Shown in pieces: positions 47,473 to 57,026 of a stretch of 64,000 nt of DNA. Position 1 is the first letter of the stretch. The number at the start of each line of letters is the position of its first letter. Both the position numbers and the translations under genes were made by a program. The stretch is from an uncultured Saprospiraceae bacterium (GTDB taxonomy: Bacteria; Bacteroidota; Bacteroidia; Chitinophagales; Saprospiraceae): assembly GCA_937929835.1 (NCBI GenBank), contig CALFUU010000021.1, positions 1 to 64,000 on the forward strand, written 5' to 3'. The notes under the pieces were generated by a model. It was not told the origin of the DNA. It made no database searches and was given only the letters and a program-made list of their open reading frames with translations.

Positions 47473-48723
47473 TTAGGGGCTTAGGTAATCCTTTAATTTT
47501 ATCTTTTTGACAAGTTTTTTACCGTCTCTAGTGACCACTATTCTCACTTTTTTACCCACCCTTTTACTGAGTTTATCCCCTAGTGAGCTCATACTCAGCT
47601 GATTGGCCCCCCAGATGCCTATACGCTCGATGATATCCCCTTTTTGGAATCCAGCTTCCTTGGCTGGACTCCTCTCAAATACTGCATTAACTACAAATTC
47701 TCTCAAATTTCGCCCCGAAGCAAAAATCTGTAATCCACTCAGGTCGTGCGGCCAGTCGTCGTCAAACCGCTCATTGGTTTTGAGGTAGGCGACACAGTTG
47801 AGATAATCGATTATGACATCAAATCTACTCAGTAGCGGGTTGCCTATCAGTCCTAGACGCTCTGCATAGATGTCTGGATCTAGATCTTCTTCGATGTCTT
47901 GAAAGTAAGCCACCATATTGTTGAAGAAAAAGACTTCACTCAATTCTACTTTGGGTAATCTGCCGATATAGCCCATAATGTCACCACCTATCCCTTTGCC
48001 TAGAGCCGCTCTAATATGGGCAGGCGGTAGGTTAAGTGTACTATCCGCATGCGAAAAGAGGAGTAGTCCTAGCGCCGAGCCTGTATCCATTAAAACTTTA
48101 AGATCAATCGCTTTTTCATTATGATCTCGATAGGTCAAGTAGATATAGGGTTTGTGGTTCTCAAGCGTTACGGGATAGCTTTGATAGTTGAGATCGTGGG
48201 CAAATTGAGGTGCTGATTTTGATTTATAGATCGTCAACTCTTCTTTGATATAGTCTATCTCTATCGTTTGTCCCCAAAAAGCCCGCCCGCCCAGTATACC
48301 ATCTATAGGTAGCCCGGTCAATTGATCGAGAGCAAGGATATCCTCTTTGAGCACGATAAGATCATTGGAAAAAGCAACACCTTTCTCTAGTTTTACCTTA
48401 TTAGATCTACAGATGGAGGCCTCTACAACTTGTTCTAGATCACTGCCTACCAGCTTAATGTCTTTAGATACAGTAAGGTCGTATTTGTCTATCGCAGAGT
48501 ACTTAAATAGTATGATGTTTTCTGCACCGGTGTCGAGGATAAGATTTAGTTGGTCTTTTCCATTTAGCGTGACCTCTAGGATAATAAAGCCTTGCTTGTA
48601 CTCGAAAGGAACGGTGATCTGGTCTTCCTTTCCGATAAAGTTAAATTGATAGTTAGACTCTTGCGCAGTGGCAGAAAAGTAGAACAATGATAAAATGGCT
48701 ATGATCAACGGTCGCATCATCAA
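47473..48723 (-). CDS. retropepsin-like aspartyl protease with C-terminal PDZ domain
   Basis: LILDTGAENIILF and VLMDTGSALGLLLF; PDZ VFERSPAKEAGFQKGDIIERIG. Confidence 0.85.
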   Translation of the reverse strand: MMMRPLIIAILSLFYFSATAQESNYQFNFIGKEDQITVPFEYKQGFIILEVTLNGKDQLNLILDTGAENIILFKYSAIDKYDLTVSKDIKLVGSDLEQVVEASICRSNKVKLEKGVAFSNDLIVLKEDILALDQLTGLPIDGILGGRAFWGQTIEIDYIKEELTIYKSKSAPQFAHDLNYQSYPVTLENHKPYIYLTYRDHNEKAIDLKVLMDTGSALGLLLFSHADSTLNLPPAHIRAALGKGIGGDIMGYIGRLPKVELSEVFFFNNMVAYFQDIEEDLDPDIYAERLGLIGNPLLSRFDVIIDYLNCVAYLKTNERFDDDWPHDLSGLQIFASGRNLREFVVNAVFERSPAKEAGFQKGDIIERIGIWGANQLSMSSLGDKLSKRVGKKVRIVVTRDGKKLVKKIKLKDYLSP

Positions 48724-49078
48724 GTAGTCAATTTAGTAAATTCTATACTGAATCGCTAGCGAACTATCATAACATAGGTATGTGGCCGACAGGGATTCAT
48801 TTTCCTTTGGTGAGTTAGAAGGTAGCGGAGCCAGCAGATAGTATCATTTGACAGCGGACACCCCCTTTAATCCCGCCCATTCAATCCCATGAAGGGGAAT
48901 CCGCCCGCGATGGCATTCAATAACCTTGGAAATTTAATGCGGGCAGCGGTTCTTTACATTCGACTCTTTTTTGTTAAGCTCAGTGTAGGCCTTATAAGTT
49001 TAGGACTTTCTAAAAGGGAGCTATATAAAAAAATGGTTACGGTAGTGGCAAGGAGCCAGATCTAGCATTCTAAGTTTT

Positions 49079-49687
49079 CTACTCCACAAAGACTTCGTAA
49101 AGTGCTACAATCAACCCAGGCACTGCGTGGGCTGCGACACTATCTTCTTTGGTGTAGGTCTGTATGCGTTGGTACTTTCCATTCACTAGGACAAACTGTT
49201 CTAGCAATTCCTCTCGTGGCATAACCACCCAATACTCTTGCACGCCAGCCTCTTCGTAGATGTCATACTTGAGTTGGATGTCTTTTTTGCGGGTGTGGGG
49301 TGAGAGGATTTCCACAACTAGAGTGGGTGGGCCAAAGGCGGCTTGTTCTTTTATGATTCCTAAGTCACAGATCACACAAATGTCAGGCTGTACGACCGTA
49401 TGCTCTTTTCCGTTGTTTCTGTTTTCGATGGGCAGTACTATATCTGTTGGAGCCACAAAAACTTTGCAAGATGTTTTCTTCAAGTCAAATGTCAATAGAG
49501 AAGACAAGTTGTTGGATACGCTTTGATGTCTCATACTCGGCGCGGGTGTCATCTTAAAGATCTTCCCTCTGATGAGCTCCACCATATAATCAAAGTCAAA
49601 CTTGAGGTAGTCTGAGTAGGTATAGACTTTATCGTAAGTTGCTGTGGGTTCCTTGACCTCTTTCATATTTATAAAGATACGAAACAA
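49079..49687 (-). CDS. Uma2 family (DUF820) endonuclease-like protein
   Basis: YMVELIRGKIFKMTPAPSMRHQSVSNNL...VQPDICVICD...PPTLVVEILSPHTRKKDIQLKYDIYEEAGVQEYWVV. Confidence 0.88.
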   Translation of the reverse strand: MFRIFINMKEVKEPTATYDKVYTYSDYLKFDFDYMVELIRGKIFKMTPAPSMRHQSVSNNLSSLLTFDLKKTSCKVFVAPTDIVLPIENRNNGKEHTVVQPDICVICDLGIIKEQAAFGPPTLVVEILSPHTRKKDIQLKYDIYEEAGVQEYWVVMPREELLEQFVLVNGKYQRIQTYTKEDSVAAHAVPGLIVALYEVFVE

Positions 49688-49765
49688 ATGACATTCTTAT
49701 AGACTATGAGGACAAGAGCGGGACAGTTGCCAAGTGAAAATTATAATAACAAACTAGCCTGAATG

Positions 49766-49803
49766 AAAAAAGAGGCTACCTCTTACGAGACAGCCCCTCT
49801 TTG
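49766..49803 (-). terminator. terminator of the 49825..51309 gene
   Basis: Minus strand AAAGAGGGGCTGTCTCGTAAGAGGTAGCCTCTTTTTTC. Confidence 0.7.
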
Positions 49804-49824
49804 AATTTTTCTGGTCTAAGAAAA

Positions 49825-51309
49825 TTATTTCATTATAACCATTTCTATTCTTCTGTTTTGTGCTCTTCCTTCAGCACTGCCGTTATCAGCAACTGGGTTA
49901 GCAGCTCCAAAACCTTTAGTGTTCACTCTTGCAGCATCAATGCCTTTAGCCATTAGTCTCGCTTTTACAGCATTCGCTCTTGCTTGAGATAACTGTACGT
50001 TAGCATCTGCATTTCCTGTGTTATCTGTGTAGCCTTCTACATTTACTTTTACACCAGGATAGGCTTTAAGGATTGCCGCCATATTATCAACTTCTACAGC
50101 AGTAGCACCATCAATGTTGGCAGATCCTGTAGCGAAAGTTAAGTTCTTAAAAGTAAATCTTCCGTCTCCTTTGAACCCTCCATCGATAAATTTCATCATT
50201 TCTGATCCAGCAGATCCAGCACCAAACTTGATTTTATCTAGAGCGCCTTTTGCAGCCTCATCGATTTTACCAAACATACCACCGACAGCACCTGCAGCAC
50301 CTTTCATAGCATCTCCAGCGGCACCTGCAGCATCTCCTGCCATATCAGCAGCACCCTTGGCAGCATCTCCTGCCATGTCAGCAGCACCTTTAGCAGCATC
50401 TCCTGCCATGTCAGCAGTTTTAGCAACAGCGCCTTTAGCAGCATCTGCAGCACCACCTAGACCTGGACCTATTCCAAACCACCCAGCAACACCTATAAGG
50501 ATTGCAAGAGGAATTAACCATCTCAATATAGAGCCGCCTGTCTTGACAGCAGCTCCACCTACATCGCCAGCCATATTAGCAGCACTTCCGGCTACATTGC
50601 CTACACCTCCGACAAGCTTCTTGCCAGCGTCAGCAGCTCCACCTACAACTTTTCCAGCTGCATCTGTAGCTCCACCTACAACTTTTCCAGCAGCACCAGT
50701 CGCACCACCTACAATTTTCTTACCTGCATCCATACCATCGCTAGCTAGACCAGAAACGGCACTTGCGCCTTTTCCTAAGAACCCTGCTCCTAGAGAAGAA
50801 AGCAATCCTTGTGGCATAGAAGATTTGATATGACCCTTCTGCTCACCTAAGAATTTTCCAAAGCCAACTGCATCAAGCGCTTTGTTTTTGATCTGTCTTC
50901 CGACCATAGACATCAAGAATGGCGCAGCCATCTTAATTAATGATGAAGCAGCAGATCCTTTAAGACCACTGAAGCCTGCAATCTTGTCTATAAGGCCTCC
51001 CGTAGAGTTGCCTAATAATAGATTAAGAACTCCAGAACCGCCATTCATTATCTTAGCGACATTTCCTGCTCCACCTCCGAAGAGACCACCTATGTCATCA
51101 AGAATGCTAGCATCCTGGCCTTTAGCCATGTCAAATAGCTTACCTAGACCATTACTGTCCTCAGCAGTATCCGCCATTTTACCTAGTAGAACTGGAAAAA
51201 TTCCGTCTAGTGCTTTTCCCACGCTAGACTCAGATTCTCCTAGAAACTTCGCTGCTTGAGAGCCTAAGGAGCCAGTTACCTGGTCCTTAACCATATCCAA
51301 TAAATTCAT
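49825..51309 (-). CDS. DUF937-like N-terminus + Ala/Gly LEA-like repeats + TM + OmpA C-terminal domain
   Basis: MNLLDMVKDQVTGSLGSQAAKFLGESESSVGKALDGIFPVLLGKM; AADMAGDAAKG x3; TM LRWLIPLAILIGVAGWFGIG; OmpA VNVEGYTDNTGNADANVQLSQARANAVKARL...AQNRRIEMVIMK. Confidence 0.9.
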   Translation of the reverse strand: MNLLDMVKDQVTGSLGSQAAKFLGESESSVGKALDGIFPVLLGKMADTAEDSNGLGKLFDMAKGQDASILDDIGGLFGGGAGNVAKIMNGGSGVLNLLLGNSTGGLIDKIAGFSGLKGSAASSLIKMAAPFLMSMVGRQIKNKALDAVGFGKFLGEQKGHIKSSMPQGLLSSLGAGFLGKGASAVSGLASDGMDAGKKIVGGATGAAGKVVGGATDAAGKVVGGAADAGKKLVGGVGNVAGSAANMAGDVGGAAVKTGGSILRWLIPLAILIGVAGWFGIGPGLGGAADAAKGAVAKTADMAGDAAKGAADMAGDAAKGAADMAGDAAGAAGDAMKGAAGAVGGMFGKIDEAAKGALDKIKFGAGSAGSEMMKFIDGGFKGDGRFTFKNLTFATGSANIDGATAVEVDNMAAILKAYPGVKVNVEGYTDNTGNADANVQLSQARANAVKARLMAKGIDAARVNTKGFGAANPVADNGSAEGRAQNRRIEMVIMK

Positions 51310-51416
51310 TTTAAGTTATTTAGATTAGAAATTAGATTCAATTTAGTTCCATAAAAAAGGAATGATAGAAATCAGTTTGGGGGTGCTAATCTGTGCTTTG
51401 GGAGAAATAACTGTGC

Positions 51417-51424
51417 CAAAGATA
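51417..51424 (-). promoter_or_regulatory. Bacteroidota -7 box TATCTTTG upstream of the 49825..51309 gene
   Basis: Exact TAnnTTTG on the minus strand in the intergenic gap. Confidence 0.45.
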
Positions 51425-51522
51425 CTTTTTTCTCGCCCAAACTAGTACAATCTAACTAAGGTGTTAGAGACTGTTAATAGTTCAATTAACTTCAATTATT
51501 ATTTCATAACAGACATAATTTT

Positions 51523-54500
51523 ATGACAGAAGGACCAACATACTTTGAGTTACTCGAGCGCCAAATGACAAGACTGTCTAAGGCTGAGGCCTTGGGTATC
51601 AAGGAGTTGGATCAGACATTTATGCTGTTCTCCTTGATGTATGAGCACCTGACAGAAAGTGAAACGATAGGCTTTACAACCTTATTTAGTAGGATAGCTT
51701 TTGCTGGCGTGCGCTTTGATTTCCCGAGTAGATTAATTTTTGAGAACCACTATTTTAGAAGACAAGTCGAGAAAAGAGCCTATTCGGAGCAAGAAATAAC
51801 TCAGCTCATAGAATTTGGATTATATCTGATGCAATCAGTGATAAGACACACCTCAGAGTATGCGTGGCAATCAGAATACCCACGTCCCAAGTTTGTGATC
51901 GAACAGACTCAAAGATCTCGCTCCGATTACAAAAGGGTGTTTAAAGCGCTCTTGCTGGGCATTGATAGCCAAGGTGTCTTATCGATCATAGATGAAGAGA
52001 GAGCTGATGTCACCTACAAGTGCACAGTTAGCACAGAATCTTTTAACGAGCAAATAAAGAATCTCGCAAACTATATAGACTTGCCAATAGGCATTAATCT
52101 TATAGATGTTAATTTTATTGGTGATGAGGAATGTATAGCTGCTGGCCTTGTTCTGCGGCCAGATTTTCTTTTTGGGGTTACTTCTGTTTCAGAATGCTTT
52201 TCAGCGGATGGGACTACGGCACTCAATTATTTTGGAAGGAAACTGATTCCCTCAGAAGGTACAGTCCATATGCTCATCGGTAATATCGTCAATCAATACC
52301 TCGACGAGCTTATCCATAATCCAGAGCTCGAGTTTAAGGATGTAATGCAGAGCACCTTCAAGATAGGTCCTGAGATGTTCTCTCTTATGGAAGATAGGAC
52401 AGTGAAGGAAACGATAAACAAGGTTAAGCGGCATTTTTCTAATCTTAAGAAAGTAGTCAAGACTGAACTGTCTGACGCAGGGATTACAAAAGATAAAACT
52501 TATCTCGAGCCCAGTTTTTATTCTAACGAGTTTGGATTGCAAGGGAGACTTGATCTCTATCACTATGATGAGGAGACACGTAAGTCAGATATCGTCGAGC
52601 TCAAAAGTGGCAAGGTCTACAAGGCCCACGCTTATGGACTTAATCAAAATCATTATGTACAGACGCTTTTGTATGACTTACTGATAGAGTCTGTATACGA
52701 TAACAGGGTCAAGTCGACAAGTTATATTCTGTATTCAGGTGATGATCACAAGCGACTGCGCTTTGCGGCAAAGGTGCGACAAAAGCAAATGGAAGCCTTG
52801 CGTCTGCGCAATAGTATAGTCATACTCGAGGAAGTATTGACTAAGCTAGATAAGCCACCTTTTGATAAGTTCTTAAGTAAGCTTAATCCTGAGACTATCT
52901 CAGAGAAGTATCGATTCTTACGTAGAGATGCCAAAAAATTCTGGGAGTTTTTCTCTAAAGCTACCGATGTCGAAAAGAAATATTATAGAAGCTTTGTTGC
53001 CTTTATAAGTCGGGAGTTTCAGTTGTCTAAGATTGGGAGACATGGCGTCCATAAATCCAATGGGCTCGCTTCTTTGTGGTTGGATCCACTGTTAGAAAAA
53101 ATAGACAGATTCAGTATCCTTTCATTTCTCAAAATAATAAAAAATGACACTGAAAAAGAAGTGCCTTTACTTAGTCTAGGATTTACTTCTAGATCCAATA
53201 CGCTATCAAAATTTAGGGTGGGTGATGTGACGGTGCTTTATCCAGAAAATGCAGATGGCCCTTCTCCTTTGTCTAGTCAGATATTTAAGTGCACGATTAT
53301 CGAGATCAATACGGATAAGGTAATTGTACGCTTGAGGGCACGACAAAAAAACTTTGAATTATTTAGAAAGTTTGATTATTGGAATCTTGAGTCTGATGTA
53401 CTGGATTCAGGTTTCAATCATCAATTCTATGGTCTTTTTGATTTTATCAGTGCGCATCAAGGGTATAAGAATAGATTGCTTGGCATCGATGCCCCTGCGC
53501 CTCCTGATGCGCTTGCCGATTATGAAAATGCGGATATGACCAGTGAGCAAGTATCTGTTATGCGTAATGCAATTTCTGCTAAGGATTATTTTCTGATGTG
53601 GGGTCCACCTGGTACTGGGAAGACAAGTGTGATGATAAAGAATCTAGTAGCCTATTATATCACCCACACCACTTCTGATATTTTACTACTGGCCTATACC
53701 AATAGAGCCGTGGATGAAATATGTTCTGCGATTCACGATTTTCTCGATGGGCATTATCTACGTATAGGCTCCAGGCACTCCACAGGTAAGAAGTATGTCA
53801 AGCAACTTCTTTCCACCAGAACGGAAAACATTAAGACAAGGCAAGAGATTTTAAATCTGTTTCGTAATTCAAGAGTGATCGTCTCCACGGTATCTTCTTA
53901 TCAGGGCAAACGAGAGATGAAGCAGTTGAAACAATTTGATGTGGCTATAATTGATGAAGCCTCGCAACTACTGGAGCCTATGCTGGTGGGTCTGCTCCGG
54001 CAGTTTAAAAAATCGATATTGATAGGAGACCATAAACAGCTACCCGCTGTCGTTACACAGGCTCCCCATGAAAGTATCATTACAGATGCCACTTTAGGTG
54101 CACTCGCAATTAAGGATAGGAGAATTTCGCTCTTCGAAAGATTGTATCATAATGCGGTTAAGAAAAAGTGGACTTGGTCTTATGGAGCGCTTAGCCATCA
54201 AGGTAGGATGCACAAAGATATTCTGGGCTTTATAAGCCCAGAGTTCTATGAATCTAAACTTATGGTATTGCCAGGAGTAGATCGCTTGGTCAGAGTTCCC
54301 CAATTGCAGTGTGCAACACAAGCGCAGGAGTGGCTGGTTCATAATAGGATGATCTTTATTGATATTCCTGTAGATCCTAGCCTCACGAGTAAGACAAATG
54401 CTCTTGAAGCGCAGCTGGTGTCTAAGCTTGCCCAGCAGTGGGTTGACATTTATGCGCATAATGGTCTAGAAATTAGATCAGATAGTATAGGCGTTATAAC

Positions 54501-54822
54501 CCCTTTTCGGTCTCAGATCGCTATGATAAAGTCACAACAATTTTTTAAGACTGAAAATAATATTACGATAGATACAGTAGAACGTTATCAAGGTGGTTCT
54601 AGAAATCAAATCATCATATCGCTTGCAATAAATGAGCATAATTTATTGAAAAGCATTATGAATATATCGGAAGAGGGTATAGATAGAAAACTAAATGTAG
54701 CTTTAACGAGGGCAAAGGAAAATATAATTATACTTGGTAATAAGGAAATTTTGGAACGCGATGACTGCTACAGCAGATTAATAAGATATTGTAAATGTCT
54801 GGAATATTCACAATTTTCATAA
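51523..54822 (+). CDS. Dna2-like protein: PD-(D/E)XK nuclease + UPF1/SF1B helicase
   Basis: Nuclease-like GRLDLYHYDEETRKSDIVELKSGK; Walker A WGPPGTGKTS; AIIDEASQLLEP; GDHKQLPAVV; C-terminal TVERYQGGSRNQIIISLA...LNVALTRAKENIIILG. Confidence 0.9.
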   Translation: MTEGPTYFELLERQMTRLSKAEALGIKELDQTFMLFSLMYEHLTESETIGFTTLFSRIAFAGVRFDFPSRLIFENHYFRRQVEKRAYSEQEITQLIEFGLYLMQSVIRHTSEYAWQSEYPRPKFVIEQTQRSRSDYKRVFKALLLGIDSQGVLSIIDEERADVTYKCTVSTESFNEQIKNLANYIDLPIGINLIDVNFIGDEECIAAGLVLRPDFLFGVTSVSECFSADGTTALNYFGRKLIPSEGTVHMLIGNIVNQYLDELIHNPELEFKDVMQSTFKIGPEMFSLMEDRTVKETINKVKRHFSNLKKVVKTELSDAGITKDKTYLEPSFYSNEFGLQGRLDLYHYDEETRKSDIVELKSGKVYKAHAYGLNQNHYVQTLLYDLLIESVYDNRVKSTSYILYSGDDHKRLRFAAKVRQKQMEALRLRNSIVILEEVLTKLDKPPFDKFLSKLNPETISEKYRFLRRDAKKFWEFFSKATDVEKKYYRSFVAFISREFQLSKIGRHGVHKSNGLASLWLDPLLEKIDRFSILSFLKIIKNDTEKEVPLLSLGFTSRSNTLSKFRVGDVTVLYPENADGPSPLSSQIFKCTIIEINTDKVIVRLRARQKNFELFRKFDYWNLESDVLDSGFNHQFYGLFDFISAHQGYKNRLLGIDAPAPPDALADYENADMTSEQVSVMRNAISAKDYFLMWGPPGTGKTSVMIKNLVAYYITHTTSDILLLAYTNRAVDEICSAIHDFLDGHYLRIGSRHSTGKKYVKQLLSTRTENIKTRQEILNLFRNSRVIVSTVSSYQGKREMKQLKQFDVAIIDEASQLLEPMLVGLLRQFKKSILIGDHKQLPAVVTQAPHESIITDATLGALAIKDRRISLFERLYHNAVKKKWTWSYGALSHQGRMHKDILGFISPEFYESKLMVLPGVDRLVRVPQLQCATQAQEWLVHNRMIFIDIPVDPSLTSKTNALEAQLVSKLAQQWVDIYAHNGLEIRSDSIGVITPFRSQIAMIKSQQFFKTENNITIDTVERYQGGSRNQIIISLAINEHNLLKSIMNISEEGIDRKLNVALTRAKENIIILGNKEILERDDCYSRLIRYCKCLEYSQFS

Positions 54823-54906
54823 TTTAAGTTAATTGTTTGAGCTGGCTTCTATGTATTATTTATTTTTGGATGGTTCCTCATTGTAGCAATAATAAAATTC
54901 CAAGGT

Positions 54907-55356
54907 TTGAAGATTATGATGGTGTGTCTTGGTAACATTTGTAGGTCACCAATAGCACATGGAATATTACAAGACAAAATTGAAAAATTGCAATTGCCTT
55001 GGGCTGTAGATAGCTGTGGTACTTCTTCGTGGCATACAGGTGAGCGACCTGATTCCAGATCCATAGAAGTTGCTCTTAAGAATGATATCAATATAGCAGA
55101 TCAACGAGCTCAAAATTTTGACATCACGATGTTTGAGGAATATGACCATATCCTCGTTATGGACAGCAACAATCATAAAGACTTAATGAAGTTGGCTAAG
55201 AGTGAGGCAGCTAAGCGCAAAGTATCTTTGCTTATGAATTATGCTTTTCCTGAGCAAAATAGACAAGTGCCTGATCCTTACTATGAAGGTGGTTTTGATG
55301 TGGTTTTTGAGATGATAGAGCAAGCCATCAATGAATTTATCGCCACACACACGTAG
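54907..55356 (+). CDS. low molecular weight protein-tyrosine phosphatase
   Basis: CLGNICRSPIAHGIL (CX5R); DPYYEGGFDVVFEMIEQA. TTG start. Confidence 0.93.
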   Translation: MKIMMVCLGNICRSPIAHGILQDKIEKLQLPWAVDSCGTSSWHTGERPDSRSIEVALKNDINIADQRAQNFDITMFEEYDHILVMDSNNHKDLMKLAKSEAAKRKVSLLMNYAFPEQNRQVPDPYYEGGFDVVFEMIEQAINEFIATHT

Positions 55357-55359
55357 CCT

Positions 55360-55629
55360 GTGAACAGTTTTGACATAAAAGTTGTCGGTAGAGTACAAGG
55401 TGTTGGATTTAGGTATTATACCAAGCGCAAAGCGGATGACCTAGGTCTAGTAGGAACTGTTAAGAATGTTCAAGATGGAAGTGTCCATATAACGGTAGTA
55501 GGAGAAGCGCCCATCTTGCTCGAGTTTATTACTTGGTGTCATACAGGTCCTGCCACGGCACTTGTTGAGTCATTAATTTATGAGGCAATCCCACCTCAAG
55601 ATTATGAAGGTTTCGAAATATTGAGGTAA
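55360..55629 (+). CDS. acyP: acylphosphatase
   Basis: VVGRVQGVGFRYYTKRKADDLGLVGTVKNVQDGSVHITVVGE. GTG start. Confidence 0.93.
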   Translation: MNSFDIKVVGRVQGVGFRYYTKRKADDLGLVGTVKNVQDGSVHITVVGEAPILLEFITWCHTGPATALVESLIYEAIPPQDYEGFEILR

Positions 55630-55638
55630 TTTCGGTTA

Positions 55639-56028
55639 GTGATAAATCCAATAAATCGTAAAGCACAAACTGAAAGACTGACAACAGTCATGTTTTTGCT
55701 TTTTGCAATCATAGGCTCTATTTTGTTTTACATTTTTCGATTTGAGCTTCTAGGTGGCTTAGGCGTGGGCTGTTCTTTGTTTGGTTTAGTGTCTTGGTTC
55801 CATTTTAGAAAACGTAGCCTTTCTACTCATAAGGCAGATCAATCTGTAGAATCTAGAATGACTTGGTTTTTACTTGGCTTGACAGTCATCGGGATCATTA
55901 TCGTTTTGTTGAATGTCCAGCAGAAAGGACCTGATTTTTATTCTGGTATTGCAGCGGGACTAGCATTTACTTGTGCGGTCGCCTATGTATGCGAACTACT
56001 ACACAACTGGTTTGCAAGCTTTAGGTAG
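55639..56028 (+). CDS. hypothetical membrane protein
   Basis: About four hydrophobic helices; GTG start. Confidence 0.6.
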   Translation: MINPINRKAQTERLTTVMFLLFAIIGSILFYIFRFELLGGLGVGCSLFGLVSWFHFRKRSLSTHKADQSVESRMTWFLLGLTVIGIIIVLLNVQQKGPDFYSGIAAGLAFTCAVAYVCELLHNWFASFR

Positions 56029-56566
56029 GCTTTGGGCTATGGTATAACCTGAGCAAGGCTTCGAGTCCTAGCTTATTGAGTTTCTTGATGTTTTCAGTAG
56101 GTATATGATCTGTGTTAGGATGTGCTTTTATAGCCTCAGCCATCTCCTCTACTTTTAGGAAATGTATAATTGGGTAGGGACTTCTATTGGTATAGTTTTG
56201 TAAGGCTTCCGAATCGACCCCTTCAAAGGTGTATAGAGGATGAAAACTCGCCAATTGTATTTCCTCATGCAGCCCTTGTCCTTTAATGGCTTCCTCTAGC
56301 GCATACAAAGTATCTAAGTAAAGATTAAAGTCTTCAAGACCCTCAGAAATAATAAGTAGAGTCGTTGTCGCTGTAGTGGCTGGATTCAGTAAGTCTTCAA
56401 TGATTTTGTTCGTGTTATCAAGTAGCGCCTGATCTGTGTAAGCCATCTCTTCTAGGCTCAGCTTTTTCTGCGTATAGACCTTATGAGCGAATGGACATAA
56501 GTTGAGACCTATAACTATTTCAGTAAGCCAAGTTGTTGTCTCTTGTATAGCGATGCTTTTTGTCAT
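56021..56566 (-). CDS. DUF1415 family protein
   Basis: TTTWLTEIVIGLNLCPFAHKVYTQKKL...LASFHPLYTFEGVDSEALQNYTNRSPYPIIHFLKVEEM. Confidence 0.83.
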   Translation of the reverse strand: MTKSIAIQETTTWLTEIVIGLNLCPFAHKVYTQKKLSLEEMAYTDQALLDNTNKIIEDLLNPATTATTTLLIISEGLEDFNLYLDTLYALEEAIKGQGLHEEIQLASFHPLYTFEGVDSEALQNYTNRSPYPIIHFLKVEEMAEAIKAHPNTDHIPTENIKKLNKLGLEALLRLYHSPKPT

Positions 56567-56573
56567 TTTTTAT

Positions 56574-57026
56574 TCAGTAACTTACTAAGAGTGCCGTTCG
56601 TTTAGCGTGCATTCTGAAATCCCTAAAAGTATCATTGAGGTTCAAGATCATAATATTAGAATGCCCTGCAACTCCTGTTAAGAAACTATTAGAAATTTCT
56701 AGAGTAGTTATGGAATCTTGTAATGGGATACGGCAGGTCGCTTGATAATGCTCTCCGCTAGTGTTCAAGTCCGATACAAGAATTTTATAGTCGTCTGATG
56801 CATTGATGCGCCAAACAGTTGTCTCATCAAGATATTGAGCCAGTTTGGTGCTCGTCACCTGTTCTTCTGTCAACGCTAGCGCGGTCTGGTAATCTTCTAT
56901 GTCGAAACTGAGATCAATATGTAATTGCTTATCTACTTGCGAGACTCGGAATACGGCCATCCTTGCATCGTGACTAGGTGCTAAGCCACTAAGGATAATG
57001 GACCAAAGGAAGCATACTTTAATCAT
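56574..57026 (-). CDS. hypothetical exported protein
   Basis: 150 aa; ATGA overlap with the upstream sulfatase gene suggests co-translation. Confidence 0.6.
   Translation of the reverse strand: MIKVCFLWSIILSGLAPSHDARMAVFRVSQVDKQLHIDLSFDIEDYQTALALTEEQVTSTKLAQYLDETTVWRINASDDYKILVSDLNTSGEHYQATCRIPLQDSITTLEISNSFLTGVAGHSNIMILNLNDTFRDFRMHAKRTALLVSY

Noticed and set aside
49079-49687. Uma2 family protein as a mobile-element or toxin signal
   Set aside because: Uma2/DUF820 proteins are common in such genomes, and no flanking mobile-element features are visible.
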